The notes beneath the pieces were generated by a model. The model was not told the DNA's origin. It made no database searches and worked only from the letters and a program-made list of their open reading frames with translations. The position numbers were made by a program, and so were the translations under genes. Shown in pieces: positions 40,115 to 52,057 of a stretch of DNA of 64,000 nucleotides (position 1 is the stretch's first letter; every line of letters starts with the position of its first letter). The stretch spans positions 1 to 64,000 of the forward strand of contig JAHFRA010000011.1 of assembly GCA_023259035.1 (NCBI GenBank), read 5' to 3'. The stretch is from Gallionella sp. (GTDB taxonomy: Bacteria; Pseudomonadota; Gammaproteobacteria; Burkholderiales; Gallionellaceae).

Positions 40115-42154
40115 CTATACCAGCAAGCCTGCAGATGCTTCAGTTAAATCAAGGTGTGCGTCTTTTTCCATCACAAATGCCCCCACCTTCACCGTCCAGC
40201 TATCCACCGCCGCACTGAGCGGCGCAAGCTCTTCGTTGCTGAGCTCGTGCGCATTCGCCAAAGCAGTAACCACCGTTGCAAACTCGTCGGCAATCTCGCC
40301 GGGTACCATTTGCTTTAACTGGCTGGCAAGTTTGCCCAAATCATCCTGACGAATCCCGTCCAACAACTGCGCCACACCCGAGCCAAGCAGCCGCAGGATC
40401 GCCTCATTGCACTGCGCCGCCTCGTCGTACTTGCGCTGAAACACCAATGCGTTGCGATATTCGCGTTCATGAGCGGCCTCGAAAAAATTCGCGCCGATCA
40501 ATACTTGCGACGCACCCGCACATTCACCGCCACCCAGATTCAGCACACGGAAATCGCCGGTATCGCCGTGGTCGCGCATTACCTCTTCGACATCCCTGGC
40601 TTTCACTTCGATGATATCCGCCAGCAACTGCTTGAAAGAATCCGGCTGTTGCAACCGCGCCCAGGCAAAGAAACTTTCTGCGCCGCTATCCTGATAGGCC
40701 TGTTCCACCTGCGCAATCGCCCGTTCTGCACGCGCCGCTGGCACCGCCGGGCCTTTCAGCGCCAGCGCACCGCCTGCCATGCCGCTACCGCCAAAATACA
40801 TCTGGTAATGCGGCACCAGCTTGCCGTGCACGCGCTTGCCCTCACCGTAAATGCCGATATCGCCAGTTTCCGGTTGCGCGCAACCGTTGTGGCAGCCCGA
40901 CACGCGAATGCGCAAATCGCTTACGCCACCAGACAGTTTGGGCGCCAGCACAGTGCTGGAAGTAATCCCCAGGCGGCAAGTCGAAGCACCAGGGCAAGCC
41001 GTTACATTGTCGCCTGCGCCGGGTTCGCGCAGGTTCAATGCCGCCAATCCCGCCCGCAACGCGGTAATCTGCCCTTGCGCCACGTTCAGGATGGCAAAGT
41101 TCTGATCCTGCGAGGTATGCACCTCATTCAAGCCATGTGCCTGCAACAATCGCGCAACACCGCGCATTTGCGCCACGCTCAAATCGCCCAGGGGCACCGC
41201 GACCGGCAGCACGAACAATCCCGGCTGATATTGCGCAAACAGCTTGCGCGGTGTGCCGGGGCCAGGAATCTCGCTGACAACTTGTTTGCGCCACTCGCCT
41301 TTGGGATACGGTTGATCGGCAAGAGCTTCTCTGGTGCGGGTAAATTCTTCGCGGTATTTCTCCACAAATCCTTCTGCGCCGAAACGCTCGACCAGAAACT
41401 TGATGCGCGATTTGGCGCGCTTGGTGCGATCAGAATACTTGTTATGCAAGGTCACCAGAGCTTCCAGCGAAAACAGCAATTCCTGTTCGGGAATGAATTC
41501 TTCCACCACGATGGCCTCGCGCGGCTTGTGTCCCAAGCCGCCGCCCGCCTTTACCATGAAACCGTGCTGCCCGTCCTTCTTGACCGCCACCACGCCGCAG
41601 TCTTGCAACAACGATTGCGCGCAATCTGCCTCGCAAGCGGAGAAGCTGATCTTGAACTTGCGCGGCATCTGCTGGTTGAGCGGGTTGCGCAGAAAATGGC
41701 GCGTCGCGCCATCCACATGCGCATTGACATCCACGTGCCCGCGCGGGCACACGCCCGAAAGCGCGCAAGCAGACATATTGCGCACCGCATTGCCGCACGC
41801 CTCGCGCGAGGTCAGTCCGGCCTGGGCCAAGCGGCGCATCGCCTCGGGTATCTCGGCCAATGGAATGAAATGGATCTGGATCGACTGGCGTGTAGTGATA
41901 TGCGCAACATCCCGCTGCGCGTACGCTTCCGTCACATCCGCCAATGCGTCCAGTTGCGTGGCGGTCAACCGTCCGCCGGGCACCTTGATGCGCAGCATGT
42001 TCACGCCTACCTGGCGTTGGCCATACACGCCCTGTTGCAGGCGGACGGCGGTAAAGCGGTCAGCATCTATGTGGCCGTTAAAAAAGGTCTGCACCGCTTG
42101 TTCGAAGCGGTCAATTTCCTCGAAGTCAGACAGGTTTTGTGTATTTTCGCTCAC
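40115..42154 (-). CDS. cysI: Ferredoxin-type nitrite/sulfite reductase with C-terminal extension
   Basis: HITTRQSIQIHFI, TACPGASTCRLGIT, SGCHNGCAQPETGDIGIYG; GTG start at 42154 after AAGGAG. Confidence 0.88.
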   Translation of the reverse strand: MSENTQNLSDFEEIDRFEQAVQTFFNGHIDADRFTAVRLQQGVYGQRQVGVNMLRIKVPGGRLTATQLDALADVTEAYAQRDVAHITTRQSIQIHFIPLAEIPEAMRRLAQAGLTSREACGNAVRNMSACALSGVCPRGHVDVNAHVDGATRHFLRNPLNQQMPRKFKISFSACEADCAQSLLQDCGVVAVKKDGQHGFMVKAGGGLGHKPREAIVVEEFIPEQELLFSLEALVTLHNKYSDRTKRAKSRIKFLVERFGAEGFVEKYREEFTRTREALADQPYPKGEWRKQVVSEIPGPGTPRKLFAQYQPGLFVLPVAVPLGDLSVAQMRGVARLLQAHGLNEVHTSQDQNFAILNVAQGQITALRAGLAALNLREPGAGDNVTACPGASTCRLGITSSTVLAPKLSGGVSDLRIRVSGCHNGCAQPETGDIGIYGEGKRVHGKLVPHYQMYFGGSGMAGGALALKGPAVPAARAERAIAQVEQAYQDSGAESFFAWARLQQPDSFKQLLADIIEVKARDVEEVMRDHGDTGDFRVLNLGGGECAGASQVLIGANFFEAAHEREYRNALVFQRKYDEAAQCNEAILRLLGSGVAQLLDGIRQDDLGKLASQLKQMVPGEIADEFATVVTALANAHELSNEELAPLSAAVDSWTVKVGAFVMEKDAHLDLTEASAGLLV

Positions 42155-42172
42155 AACTTTTCTCCTTTGCAC

Positions 42173-43003
42173 TTACTTGTAAAACACCATCTTGAGACCG
42201 ATGATGAGCAACATTACTGCCAGAATCGGACGCAATGTTTTTTCCGGTACTCTGGCGCTCAAATGGCTGCCAGCGTAGATGCCGGGCAACGAGCCAAGCA
42301 GCAAGCTGCCCAGTAACACCAAGTCCACCGTACCCAATGCCAAATGCCCCATCCCAGCCAGCGCGGTCAGCGGCACGGCATGCACAATGTCCGTGCCCAC
42401 CACCTTCACCGCCGGCATGCGCGGGTACAAAAACAACAATGCGACCGTACCTAACACGCCTGCGCCAATCGAAGAAACGGTCACCAATGCGCCAACCACC
42501 ACGCCCGTCGCAATAGTGGCCGCCGGCAAATAACGATGATGCAATTCGTACACCGTACCATCCTCGCGCCGCGCAATTTTCTTGATCCAGTCTTTCAACA
42601 ACAGCGCTGTAGCCGTCAGTAACAGCGCCGCGCTCAACACGCCGGTCACCAAGCCGCGCAAGGTCTTTTCATCCAGCGCCAAGTATTTCAGCAGGGCTAC
42701 CGTAGCCACGGATGCCGGCAAACTACCCAAACCGAGCAACCCCACCACTTTCCAGTCCACCGAACCGCGCCGCCCGTGCACCCAGCCACCCAGAGTCTTG
42801 GTCAACGAGGCATACAGCAGATCGGTACCCACTGCGGTTGCCGGAGACACGCCAAACACCAGCACCAGTAACGGGGTCATTAGCGACCCGCCGCCAACCC
42901 CCGTGACACCGACAATCAGCCCCACCAGGAAGCCGGACAACGTGTACATCCAATCCATGCGCAACCGCCTTTTCAAATTCAGGCGCGCATTGTAGTCGAG
43001 CAC
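42173..43003 (-). CDS. TauE/SafE-family sulfite exporter
   Basis: GFLVGLIVGVTGVGGGSLMTPLLVLVFG, multi-TM; between cysI and cysB. Confidence 0.9.
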   Translation of the reverse strand: MLDYNARLNLKRRLRMDWMYTLSGFLVGLIVGVTGVGGGSLMTPLLVLVFGVSPATAVGTDLLYASLTKTLGGWVHGRRGSVDWKVVGLLGLGSLPASVATVALLKYLALDEKTLRGLVTGVLSAALLLTATALLLKDWIKKIARREDGTVYELHHRYLPAATIATGVVVGALVTVSSIGAGVLGTVALLFLYPRMPAVKVVGTDIVHAVPLTALAGMGHLALGTVDLVLLGSLLLGSLPGIYAGSHLSARVPEKTLRPILAVMLLIIGLKMVFYK

Positions 43004-43067
43004 CGTTATACTTCTAAATACTTTATTGTTAGAATGTTATAACTATTGGTAATATAGGAGTATAGCC

Positions 43068-44012
43068 ATGAACCTGCAACAACTGCGCTACCTCAACGAA
43101 ATCGTGCGCCAAGGGCTGAAAATTTCCGATGCGGCAAGTGCGCTGTACACCTCGCAGCCCGGCATCAGCAAGCAGATAAAATTACTCGAGGAAGAGTTGG
43201 GCATCGAGATTTTTGTGCGTAACGGCAAGCGCATCGCCGCCGTCACGGAACCCGGCAAAGCCGTTCTGGCGATCGCACAGCGCATGCTCCACGATGCGGA
43301 AAACTTGAGGGAGGTTGCCCAGGAATTTCATTCGCAGGATAGCGGCCACCTGACCATCGCTACCACCCACACCCAGGCACGGTACGCCCTTCCTCCCGTG
43401 GTCAAGCAATTCATCAAACGTTATCCTGGCGTGAAACTGGGACTTCACCAAGGCAACCCGACCCAGATCGCCGAACAAGTGTTGAGCGGTGAAGCCGACA
43501 TTGGTATCGCAACCGAAAGCCTGTCGCTCTACGATGATCTCGTCACGCTGCCATGCTACGAGTGGAACCATTGCGTTATTACCCCGCTACGGCACCCCTT
43601 GCTCAATGAGAAAAAACTGACGCTGGCTAAAATTGCGCAATATCCCATCATCACTTACGACTTTGCATTTAGCGGGCGCGGCAAAATCAATGCCGCGTTC
43701 GAAGCGGCAAACATTCAACCGAACATCGCGTTGACCGCGATTGATGCGGACGTGATCAAAACCTACGTGGAATTGGGATTGGGTATTGGCATACTTGCGA
43801 AAATGGCTTTCATACCAGAACGCGACAAGCACTTGCGTATGATAGATGCCGGGCATCTGTTCAAATCCAGCACCACGCGTATCGCAATCCGCAAGAACGA
43901 ATACCTACGCGGCTATGCTTACGAATTTATCGAGCTATTCGCCCCGCATTTGACCCGCGAGGTCGTAGCCAAGGCTATGCACCTGTTCATGTTACCGGAG
44001 AAACAACCCTAA
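43068..44012 (+). CDS. cysB: LysR-type regulator CysB
   Basis: MNLQQLRYLNEIVRQGLKISDAASALYTSQPGISKQIKLLEEELGIEIFVRNGKR. Confidence 0.92.
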   Translation: MNLQQLRYLNEIVRQGLKISDAASALYTSQPGISKQIKLLEEELGIEIFVRNGKRIAAVTEPGKAVLAIAQRMLHDAENLREVAQEFHSQDSGHLTIATTHTQARYALPPVVKQFIKRYPGVKLGLHQGNPTQIAEQVLSGEADIGIATESLSLYDDLVTLPCYEWNHCVITPLRHPLLNEKKLTLAKIAQYPIITYDFAFSGRGKINAAFEAANIQPNIALTAIDADVIKTYVELGLGIGILAKMAFIPERDKHLRMIDAGHLFKSSTTRIAIRKNEYLRGYAYEFIELFAPHLTREVVAKAMHLFMLPEKQP

Positions 44013-44206
44013 ACTGGAGGGATTTGTTTGTCCGTTTGGCGAATCCCAAAGTGGTCACCCGCACGATCAAGGTGTTCAAACTTTGGAGCCAGCAACGCTT
44101 CAATCTGAGTCCATGGCAATCGGGTTGCCAGCGCCGCGAGCGGATCGTTCAGGTTGATCATGGTGTCAATGCGGCTGCGGAAAAAATCGGGTGTGTGCAT
44201 CTTCAA
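44009..44206 (-). pseudogene. Truncated IS5-family-like transposase N-terminus
   Basis: DFFRSRIDTMINLNDPLAALATRLPWTQIEALLAPKFEHLDRAG then unrelated tail. Confidence 0.65.
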
Positions 44207-44473
44207 ATTCCTCAGGAATCATTTGACGAAATAACGTTTCTTGAGGGAATCGGTGCACATGCTTCAGCATAAAATCTCTGTATTCATGCAGGTTGCGCGC
44301 GTTTTGCAAGGCAGACTATTGACATCCAGATTTGGCGTAAATTTGTCTACCTGTTTGCGATACTAGACCAGATGCAGAGTATTGACCTAAAAGCATTCCA
44401 ACACGCTGATGACCGTTATTCCAATTTAGATAGAAGCTCCATTTAACTGGTGGCTTTTCAATCTAGAAAGGTA

Positions 44474-46855
<2,382 letters not shown>

Positions 46856-46875
46856 TTATTTCCTAGTGGTATATT

Positions 46876-46891
46876 TGTTTCACGTGAAACA
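46876..46891. promoter_or_regulatory. parS centromere-like site 1
   Basis: Perfect TGTTTCACGTGAAACA. Confidence 0.95.
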
Positions 46892-46903
46892 CCAAAATTA
46901 CTT

Positions 46904-48010
46904 TTAAATGCGCATTGGCATAACAACATAGCGGAACTCTTGGTTTTCTTCCGTCGTTATTAACACACTGCTATTTGGATCGCCAAATGAAAATGTTGCG
47001 TTTTCCCCGCTTATATTATTTAGCCCATCGATTAAATAATTAACATTGAAACCAACATCAATAGCTTCGCCATGATAATTAGTTTCAATCTCTTCTTGCG
47101 CTTCTTCCTGTTCGCTGTTGCTGCTAATAATACTAAGATTTTTTTCGGTCATAACAAAGCGTACACCCCTGAATTTCTCATTAGATAATATCGCTGCACG
47201 TTGTAACGCCTGTTGAATGAGAATGCGGTTTAAATTAAGGTGGGTATCATATTTTGGAATAACGCGTTCATAATCTGGAAATTTTCCATCTATCACTTTT
47301 GTAACTAATGTAATGTCTGAAAAAGTGGCTTTTGCTTGTTGTTGTGAAAATTCTAACTCGATATTTTCATCAGTGTCCGTTAAAAGTTTTGATAGTTCAA
47401 TTATAGCTTTGCGGGGAAGAATAATTTCCTGTTTTTCAAAATTATCCTTTATTGACTTGGCATTATATGCTAGCCGATGTCCGTCGGTAGCCACTGCTTT
47501 AAGTTTGTTGCCTTCGGCAATTAATAAAACGCCATTTAAATAATAACGAACATCTTGCTGTGCCATTGCATATTGAACGGAAAGTAACAGCGATTTTAAT
47601 TCTTTTTGAGCCAATACTATTTTTCTTGTATTTTCTAACTGACTATTTAGTTTTGGAAAATCTTGAGAAGGTAGTGTTTGCAAACTAAACCTGCTTTTGT
47701 TTGCATTAATTTGTACTTTATTATCTTTAAGTTCAATAGATACTTTGCTTTGATCAGGAAGAATACGAAGAATTTCCTGTAATTTTTTTCCACTAACTGT
47801 GATGGCTTCGTTTTGCCTATTTTCAGGATCTATATCAATAGTTGTCGTAATTTGAATTTCAAGATCGGTTGCAGTAAAACGTAATTTCCCATTTAAATTT
47901 TCGATTAAGACATTAGATAAAATTGGCAAGGTTTGTTTTTTTTCAACGATCCCAATCACAATTTGTAATGGTTTGAGTAAGATTTCTTTATCTAAATTTT
48001 TAATAAACAT
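46904..48010 (-). CDS. dnaN: DNA polymerase III beta clamp
   Basis: PILSNVLIE, ATDLEIQI, AVATDGHRLAY, C-terminal YVVMPMRI. Confidence 0.97.
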   Translation of the reverse strand: MFIKNLDKEILLKPLQIVIGIVEKKQTLPILSNVLIENLNGKLRFTATDLEIQITTTIDIDPENRQNEAITVSGKKLQEILRILPDQSKVSIELKDNKVQINANKSRFSLQTLPSQDFPKLNSQLENTRKIVLAQKELKSLLLSVQYAMAQQDVRYYLNGVLLIAEGNKLKAVATDGHRLAYNAKSIKDNFEKQEIILPRKAIIELSKLLTDTDENIELEFSQQQAKATFSDITLVTKVIDGKFPDYERVIPKYDTHLNLNRILIQQALQRAAILSNEKFRGVRFVMTEKNLSIISSNSEQEEAQEEIETNYHGEAIDVGFNVNYLIDGLNNISGENATFSFGDPNSSVLITTEENQEFRYVVMPMRI

Positions 48011-48210
48011 ATATATAAATCCTTAATAACAACTAATAAAGCGGCTTTGATTAGTATAAACATAAATTAATACTATTACTTCCATGCAGATACCCTACGA
48101 AATTATAAGCACTGTTGTTGTTGATAGAACATACTATTTATATGAATAACTTTTAGCTTTACACCGAAACTGTGCATTACTAACATTTTGTGCACACAAA
48201 GTTTGTAGTT

Positions 48211-49569
48211 TTATCTACGTAAGATTTGAAGAAGAATTTTGTAGTCCGCATCAATTGTAGAATCTGATGCTCTAAGATTGGTTACTATTTTACAAGCATG
48301 AATAACAGTCGAGTGGTCTTTTCCGCCAAAAGCATTGCCAATTTCGGGCAAGCTTAAAGAAGTTAATTCGCGTGCCAGAGACATGGCAGTTTGGCGCGGT
48401 CGTGTCAGATTACGAGGTCTTTTTTTGGAAAGCAAATCTACAAGCTTAATATGGTAGTAATCGGCAACCGTCTTTTGTATATTTTCGATGGAAATTTGAC
48501 GACTTTGGGCAATTAGGATGTCTTTAAGTGCTTCTTTCGCTGTTTCAATAGATATTGTACGTTGGTGAAATTTAGCATACGCTTCGACACGTTTTAGAGC
48601 CCCCTCTAGTTCCCTGACGTTGGAATTTACATGTTTTGCAACAAAAAAAGCTACTGCTTCATCTAGACTTAAACCGCAAAAACTCGCTTTTTTAAGCAAA
48701 ATGGCAACACGCATTTCTAATTCAGGTGGTTCAATGGCAACAGTAAGTCCCCAACCAAAACGCGAAACTAAGCGACTATCAAGCCCAGAAATTTCTTTTG
48801 GAAATGTGTCGCTGGTCATAATAACTTGTTTGTGTGAATCAAGTAGTGTGTTAAAGGCGTAAAAAAATTCTTCTTGAGTTTTAGCCTTGCCTGCAAAAAA
48901 TTGAATATCATCAATTAGCAAAATATCAAGAGAATGGTAGAACTGCTTAAATTCTTCAAATTTATTGGATTGATAAGCTCTAACCACATCGGAAACATAC
49001 CTCTCGGCATGCATATAACAGATTTTGGTTTGCGGTTTATTAATTTTAACTTGATTACCAATAGCTTGAATTAAATGGGTTTTTCCTAAACCAACGCCAC
49101 CATAAACAAAGAGCGGATTGTAGGATGCACCTGGTAGCTCGGCAACTTGTGTTGCGGCAGCAAAAGCTAGTTGATTGGCTTTTCCGGTAACAAAGTTTTC
49201 AAAAGTTAAATTAGGGTTAAGTTTTCCATAGCTGCGGAATGAAGTTTCGAATTTGGGTTTGTTATCAGAAATAAGGGGGGAGGTTTTTGGAGATATGTCA
49301 ACTTTACGCGGCTTATCATCTAATGTGGCTTCAAAAACACGAAACACAAAATGTGGAACTTGTGAATTAGCAAGAACAGCTTGTCGACTGATTTCAGGCA
49401 AAAATCGTTCCTGAACAAGTTTTAAGGTAAATGAATTAGGGGCAGTAAGAACTAATGAACCATTTTCACTTTGTAATTTAAGTGGCTTTATCCAAGAGTT
49501 AAATTGTTGCTGTGGCAGGCTCTTTTCAAATGAGCGAAGGCATAAATCCCAAAAAGAAATGTCTTGCAT
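48211..49569 (-). CDS. dnaA: Chromosomal replication initiator DnaA
   Basis: [49 protein letters not shown]. Confidence 0.98.
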   Translation of the reverse strand: MQDISFWDLCLRSFEKSLPQQQFNSWIKPLKLQSENGSLVLTAPNSFTLKLVQERFLPEISRQAVLANSQVPHFVFRVFEATLDDKPRKVDISPKTSPLISDNKPKFETSFRSYGKLNPNLTFENFVTGKANQLAFAAATQVAELPGASYNPLFVYGGVGLGKTHLIQAIGNQVKINKPQTKICYMHAERYVSDVVRAYQSNKFEEFKQFYHSLDILLIDDIQFFAGKAKTQEEFFYAFNTLLDSHKQVIMTSDTFPKEISGLDSRLVSRFGWGLTVAIEPPELEMRVAILLKKASFCGLSLDEAVAFFVAKHVNSNVRELEGALKRVEAYAKFHQRTISIETAKEALKDILIAQSRQISIENIQKTVADYYHIKLVDLLSKKRPRNLTRPRQTAMSLARELTSLSLPEIGNAFGGKDHSTVIHACKIVTNLRASDSTIDADYKILLQILRR

Positions 49570-49725
49570 GTTTGTGTGAGAGAAAATGATTCGGAAGCAG
49601 AAAAAGATGACGCATTCTACAACCCAAGCTGAAACTTATCCACAGGCAAAAAGCAAATTAGACTTGACATGTGTGCTGTTACGCTTTGTAATGCCGCGTT
49701 TTACAATTGAACAAGGAATTAAGAC
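49570..49725. other. Candidate oriC segment between dnaA and rpmH
   Basis: Perfect DnaA box TTATCCACA at 49636-49644; dnaA/dnaN/rpmH/parS context; dnaN-dnaA gap 48011-48210 is an alternative. Confidence 0.4.
49664..49692 (+). promoter_or_regulatory. Sigma-70 promoter for rpmH operon
   Basis: TTGACA (49664-49669), 17-bp spacer, TAATGC (49687-49692). Confidence 0.6.
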
Positions 49726-49860
49726 ATGAAACGGTCATATCAACCATCTGTAACAAGAAGAAAGCGCACCCACGGTTTTTTAATACGAATGAAAACCAGA
49801 GGCGGTCGCGCAGTTATTAATGCACGACGAGCCAAAGGCCGAACAAGACTTGCAGTCTGA
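49726..49860 (+). CDS. rpmH: 50S ribosomal protein L34
   Basis: [44 protein letters not shown]; below ORF-track length cutoff. Confidence 0.98.
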   Translation: MKRSYQPSVTRRKRTHGFLIRMKTRGGRAVINARRAKGRTRLAV

Positions 49861-50206
49861 TGCATTAACCAAATTTACCGCTGCTTACCGATTGTTGCGT
49901 GAGAACGGGTTTTCTCATGTTGTTCGTTGCGAAAGTGTAGCGGATAAACACTTCAAGGTTTTTTTTGCTTCCAATAATATGGGAAATGCTAGGCTTGGAA
50001 TAATCGCTAGTAAAAAAAACCTACCTAACGCCGTAGACAGAAATCTAATAAAAAGAGTTATTCGGGAGGTGTTCCGCCAACATAAAATCAAAACCCGGAA
50101 ACTGGATTTGGTGGTAATAGTGCGGCGGGCTCCACTTTTTGATGATAGAACACATAGTTTGGAGACGCTGTTTAGTAAAGTAGAAAACAGATGCGTAGAA
50201 TTGTGA
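49820..50206 (+). CDS. rnpA: Ribonuclease P protein component
   Basis: [31 protein letters not shown]; upstream ATG overlaps rpmH, start uncertain. Confidence 0.92.
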   Translation: MHDEPKAEQDLQSDALTKFTAAYRLLRENGFSHVVRCESVADKHFKVFFASNNMGNARLGIIASKKNLPNAVDRNLIKRVIREVFRQHKIKTRKLDLVVIVRRAPLFDDRTHSLETLFSKVENRCVEL

Positions 50207-50400
50207 TCAAGACGGTGTGTGGTTACCAGTATTTAATTAGCCCGCTGTATCCCCCCACTTGTAGATTTATTCCTAGTTGTTCCAGTTATGCCTGTGAATC
50301 CTTATCAAAGCACGGTGTAATAAAAGGGGGTTGGCTCAGCATAAAACGATTGCTGCGGTGCAACCCTTGGAATCCCGGCGGATACGACCCCGCGCCTTAA
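50191..50400 (+). CDS. yidD: Membrane insertion efficiency factor YidD
   Basis: [43 protein letters not shown]. Confidence 0.95.
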   Translation: MRRIVIKTVCGYQYLISPLYPPTCRFIPSCSSYACESLSKHGVIKGGWLSIKRLLRCNPWNPGGYDPAP

Positions 50401-50413
50401 TATCAAACCCATC

Positions 50414-52057
50414 ATGGATCTACAAAGACTGTTTTTGTTCATAATTTTTACATTTTCGCTAGTGATGGTTTGGGATGGATGGCAACGCTACCAACATCCG
50501 GAACGGCACATTCAGCAGAATGTTCAGACAGACAAGGAATTGCCAAAATCAAAGGAAATACTTCCCGTGGGCACTGGGCAAGCAGCTATAGCTCAACAAC
50601 CCGTCCGGCAGATCACTGAAAAAACAATACACGTCAGAACTGATATATTTGATGCAGAAATTAGCACCATTGGTGGAGATATTAGCCGTCTGGCATTGTT
50701 AAATCATCCTGATGGGTTGGACAAAAACAAATCGCTTGTGCTTTTTCATCGTGGTTCAGGAACCCATAATTATGTCGCGCAAAGCGGCTTACTTGGGGTG
50801 GGGCTGCCAAACCATAACAGCCAATTTATTTCGGAACAGGATCAGTACGTGCTTTCAGGGGGTGCTGAACAGGTTCAGGTACGGCTGAGTTCCGAGAGTA
50901 GTCCCGCGTTCAAAGTGACCAAGGTAATTACCTTCCACAAAGGGAGTTATTTGATTGATGTTGCTTATGAATTGGAAAATACCGGGCAACAGATAATAAC
51001 AGCGAGCAGCTATTTCCAATTAGTTCGCGATAGTGTTGCGCCAATAGGCAGTTCGCGTTTTTTACCTACTTTCACTGGCGTGGCGGCTTATACCGACAAG
51101 GAAAAATTTAAAAAAGTAAAATTCTTGGATATAGAAAAGGGAAAGGCGGATTACCCCAAGCAATCTGATGATGGCTGGATTGGAATGTTGCAGCATTATT
51201 TTATTGCGGCGTGGTTACCCAAAGAAAAGACCAACCGTGAATATTTCATGCGCAAACTTGAGGGTGACGTATATTCGGCAGGGATAATTTTGCCCGAGCC
51301 GGTTATTAACCCTGGGCAGAAAACGGTTGTGAGTACTACCCTTTATGCTGGCCCTGCTCAGACTGGTTTAGACAACGTTGCCCCAGGTTTGGGATTGACT
51401 GTGGATTATGGCTGGCTGACCATTATTGCCAAACCGCTGTTCTGGGTCATGACGCTGTTTAATGATTGGACGCATAACTGGGGTGTCGCCATTATTTTGC
51501 TTACCGTGCTGATCAAACTGTTGTTTTTTCCGCTTTCGGCGGCAAGTTACCGTTCTATGGCAAAGATGCGCTTGGTAGCGCCTAAGCTGGAAAAGATAAA
51601 GCAACAATGTGGTAGCGATCGTGAACAATTAAACCGCGCCATGATGGAGTTGTACAAAACAGAGAGAATTAATCCATTGGGTGGATGTTTGCCAGTGGTG
51701 GTACAAATCCCAGTCTTCATTGCTTTATATTGGTCTATTTTGTCAAGCGTGGAGATGCGTTATGCACCATTTTTTGGCTGGATAACCGACTTGTCAGCGG
51801 CGGATCCGTATTACATTTTGCCGTTGATTATGGGAACGAGCATGATTATTCAGGCGCGCCTTAATCCGAAACCACCCGACCCCATACAGGCTAAAGTAAT
51901 GCAAATTATGCCTATCGCGTTCAGCGTAATATTCTTCTTTTTTCCCGCTGGACTTGTGCTGTATTCTATTGTGAATAATATGCTTTCAATCGGCCAGCAG
52001 TGGTATATCACTCGGGTTGCCGAGGGCGAGAGTAAAGGTGTCGTTGCCAAACGCTGA
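50414..52057 (+). CDS. yidC: Membrane protein insertase YidC
   Basis: NWGVAIILLTVLIKLLFFPLSAASYRSMAKMR, MELYKTERINPLGGCLPVVVQIPVFIALYW. Confidence 0.97.
   Translation: MDLQRLFLFIIFTFSLVMVWDGWQRYQHPERHIQQNVQTDKELPKSKEILPVGTGQAAIAQQPVRQITEKTIHVRTDIFDAEISTIGGDISRLALLNHPDGLDKNKSLVLFHRGSGTHNYVAQSGLLGVGLPNHNSQFISEQDQYVLSGGAEQVQVRLSSESSPAFKVTKVITFHKGSYLIDVAYELENTGQQIITASSYFQLVRDSVAPIGSSRFLPTFTGVAAYTDKEKFKKVKFLDIEKGKADYPKQSDDGWIGMLQHYFIAAWLPKEKTNREYFMRKLEGDVYSAGIILPEPVINPGQKTVVSTTLYAGPAQTGLDNVAPGLGLTVDYGWLTIIAKPLFWVMTLFNDWTHNWGVAIILLTVLIKLLFFPLSAASYRSMAKMRLVAPKLEKIKQQCGSDREQLNRAMMELYKTERINPLGGCLPVVVQIPVFIALYWSILSSVEMRYAPFFGWITDLSAADPYYILPLIMGTSMIIQARLNPKPPDPIQAKVMQIMPIAFSVIFFFFPAGLVLYSIVNNMLSIGQQWYITRVAEGESKGVVAKR

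Noticed and set aside
40469-42316. 615-aa + strand ORF opposite cysI
   Set aside because: Antisense shadow of cysI with no recognisable domain.
48011-48210. dnaN-dnaA gap as the definitive oriC
   Set aside because: AT-rich but with no perfect DnaA box seen; only near matches (for example TGTGCATTA). Left as an alternative to 49570-49725.
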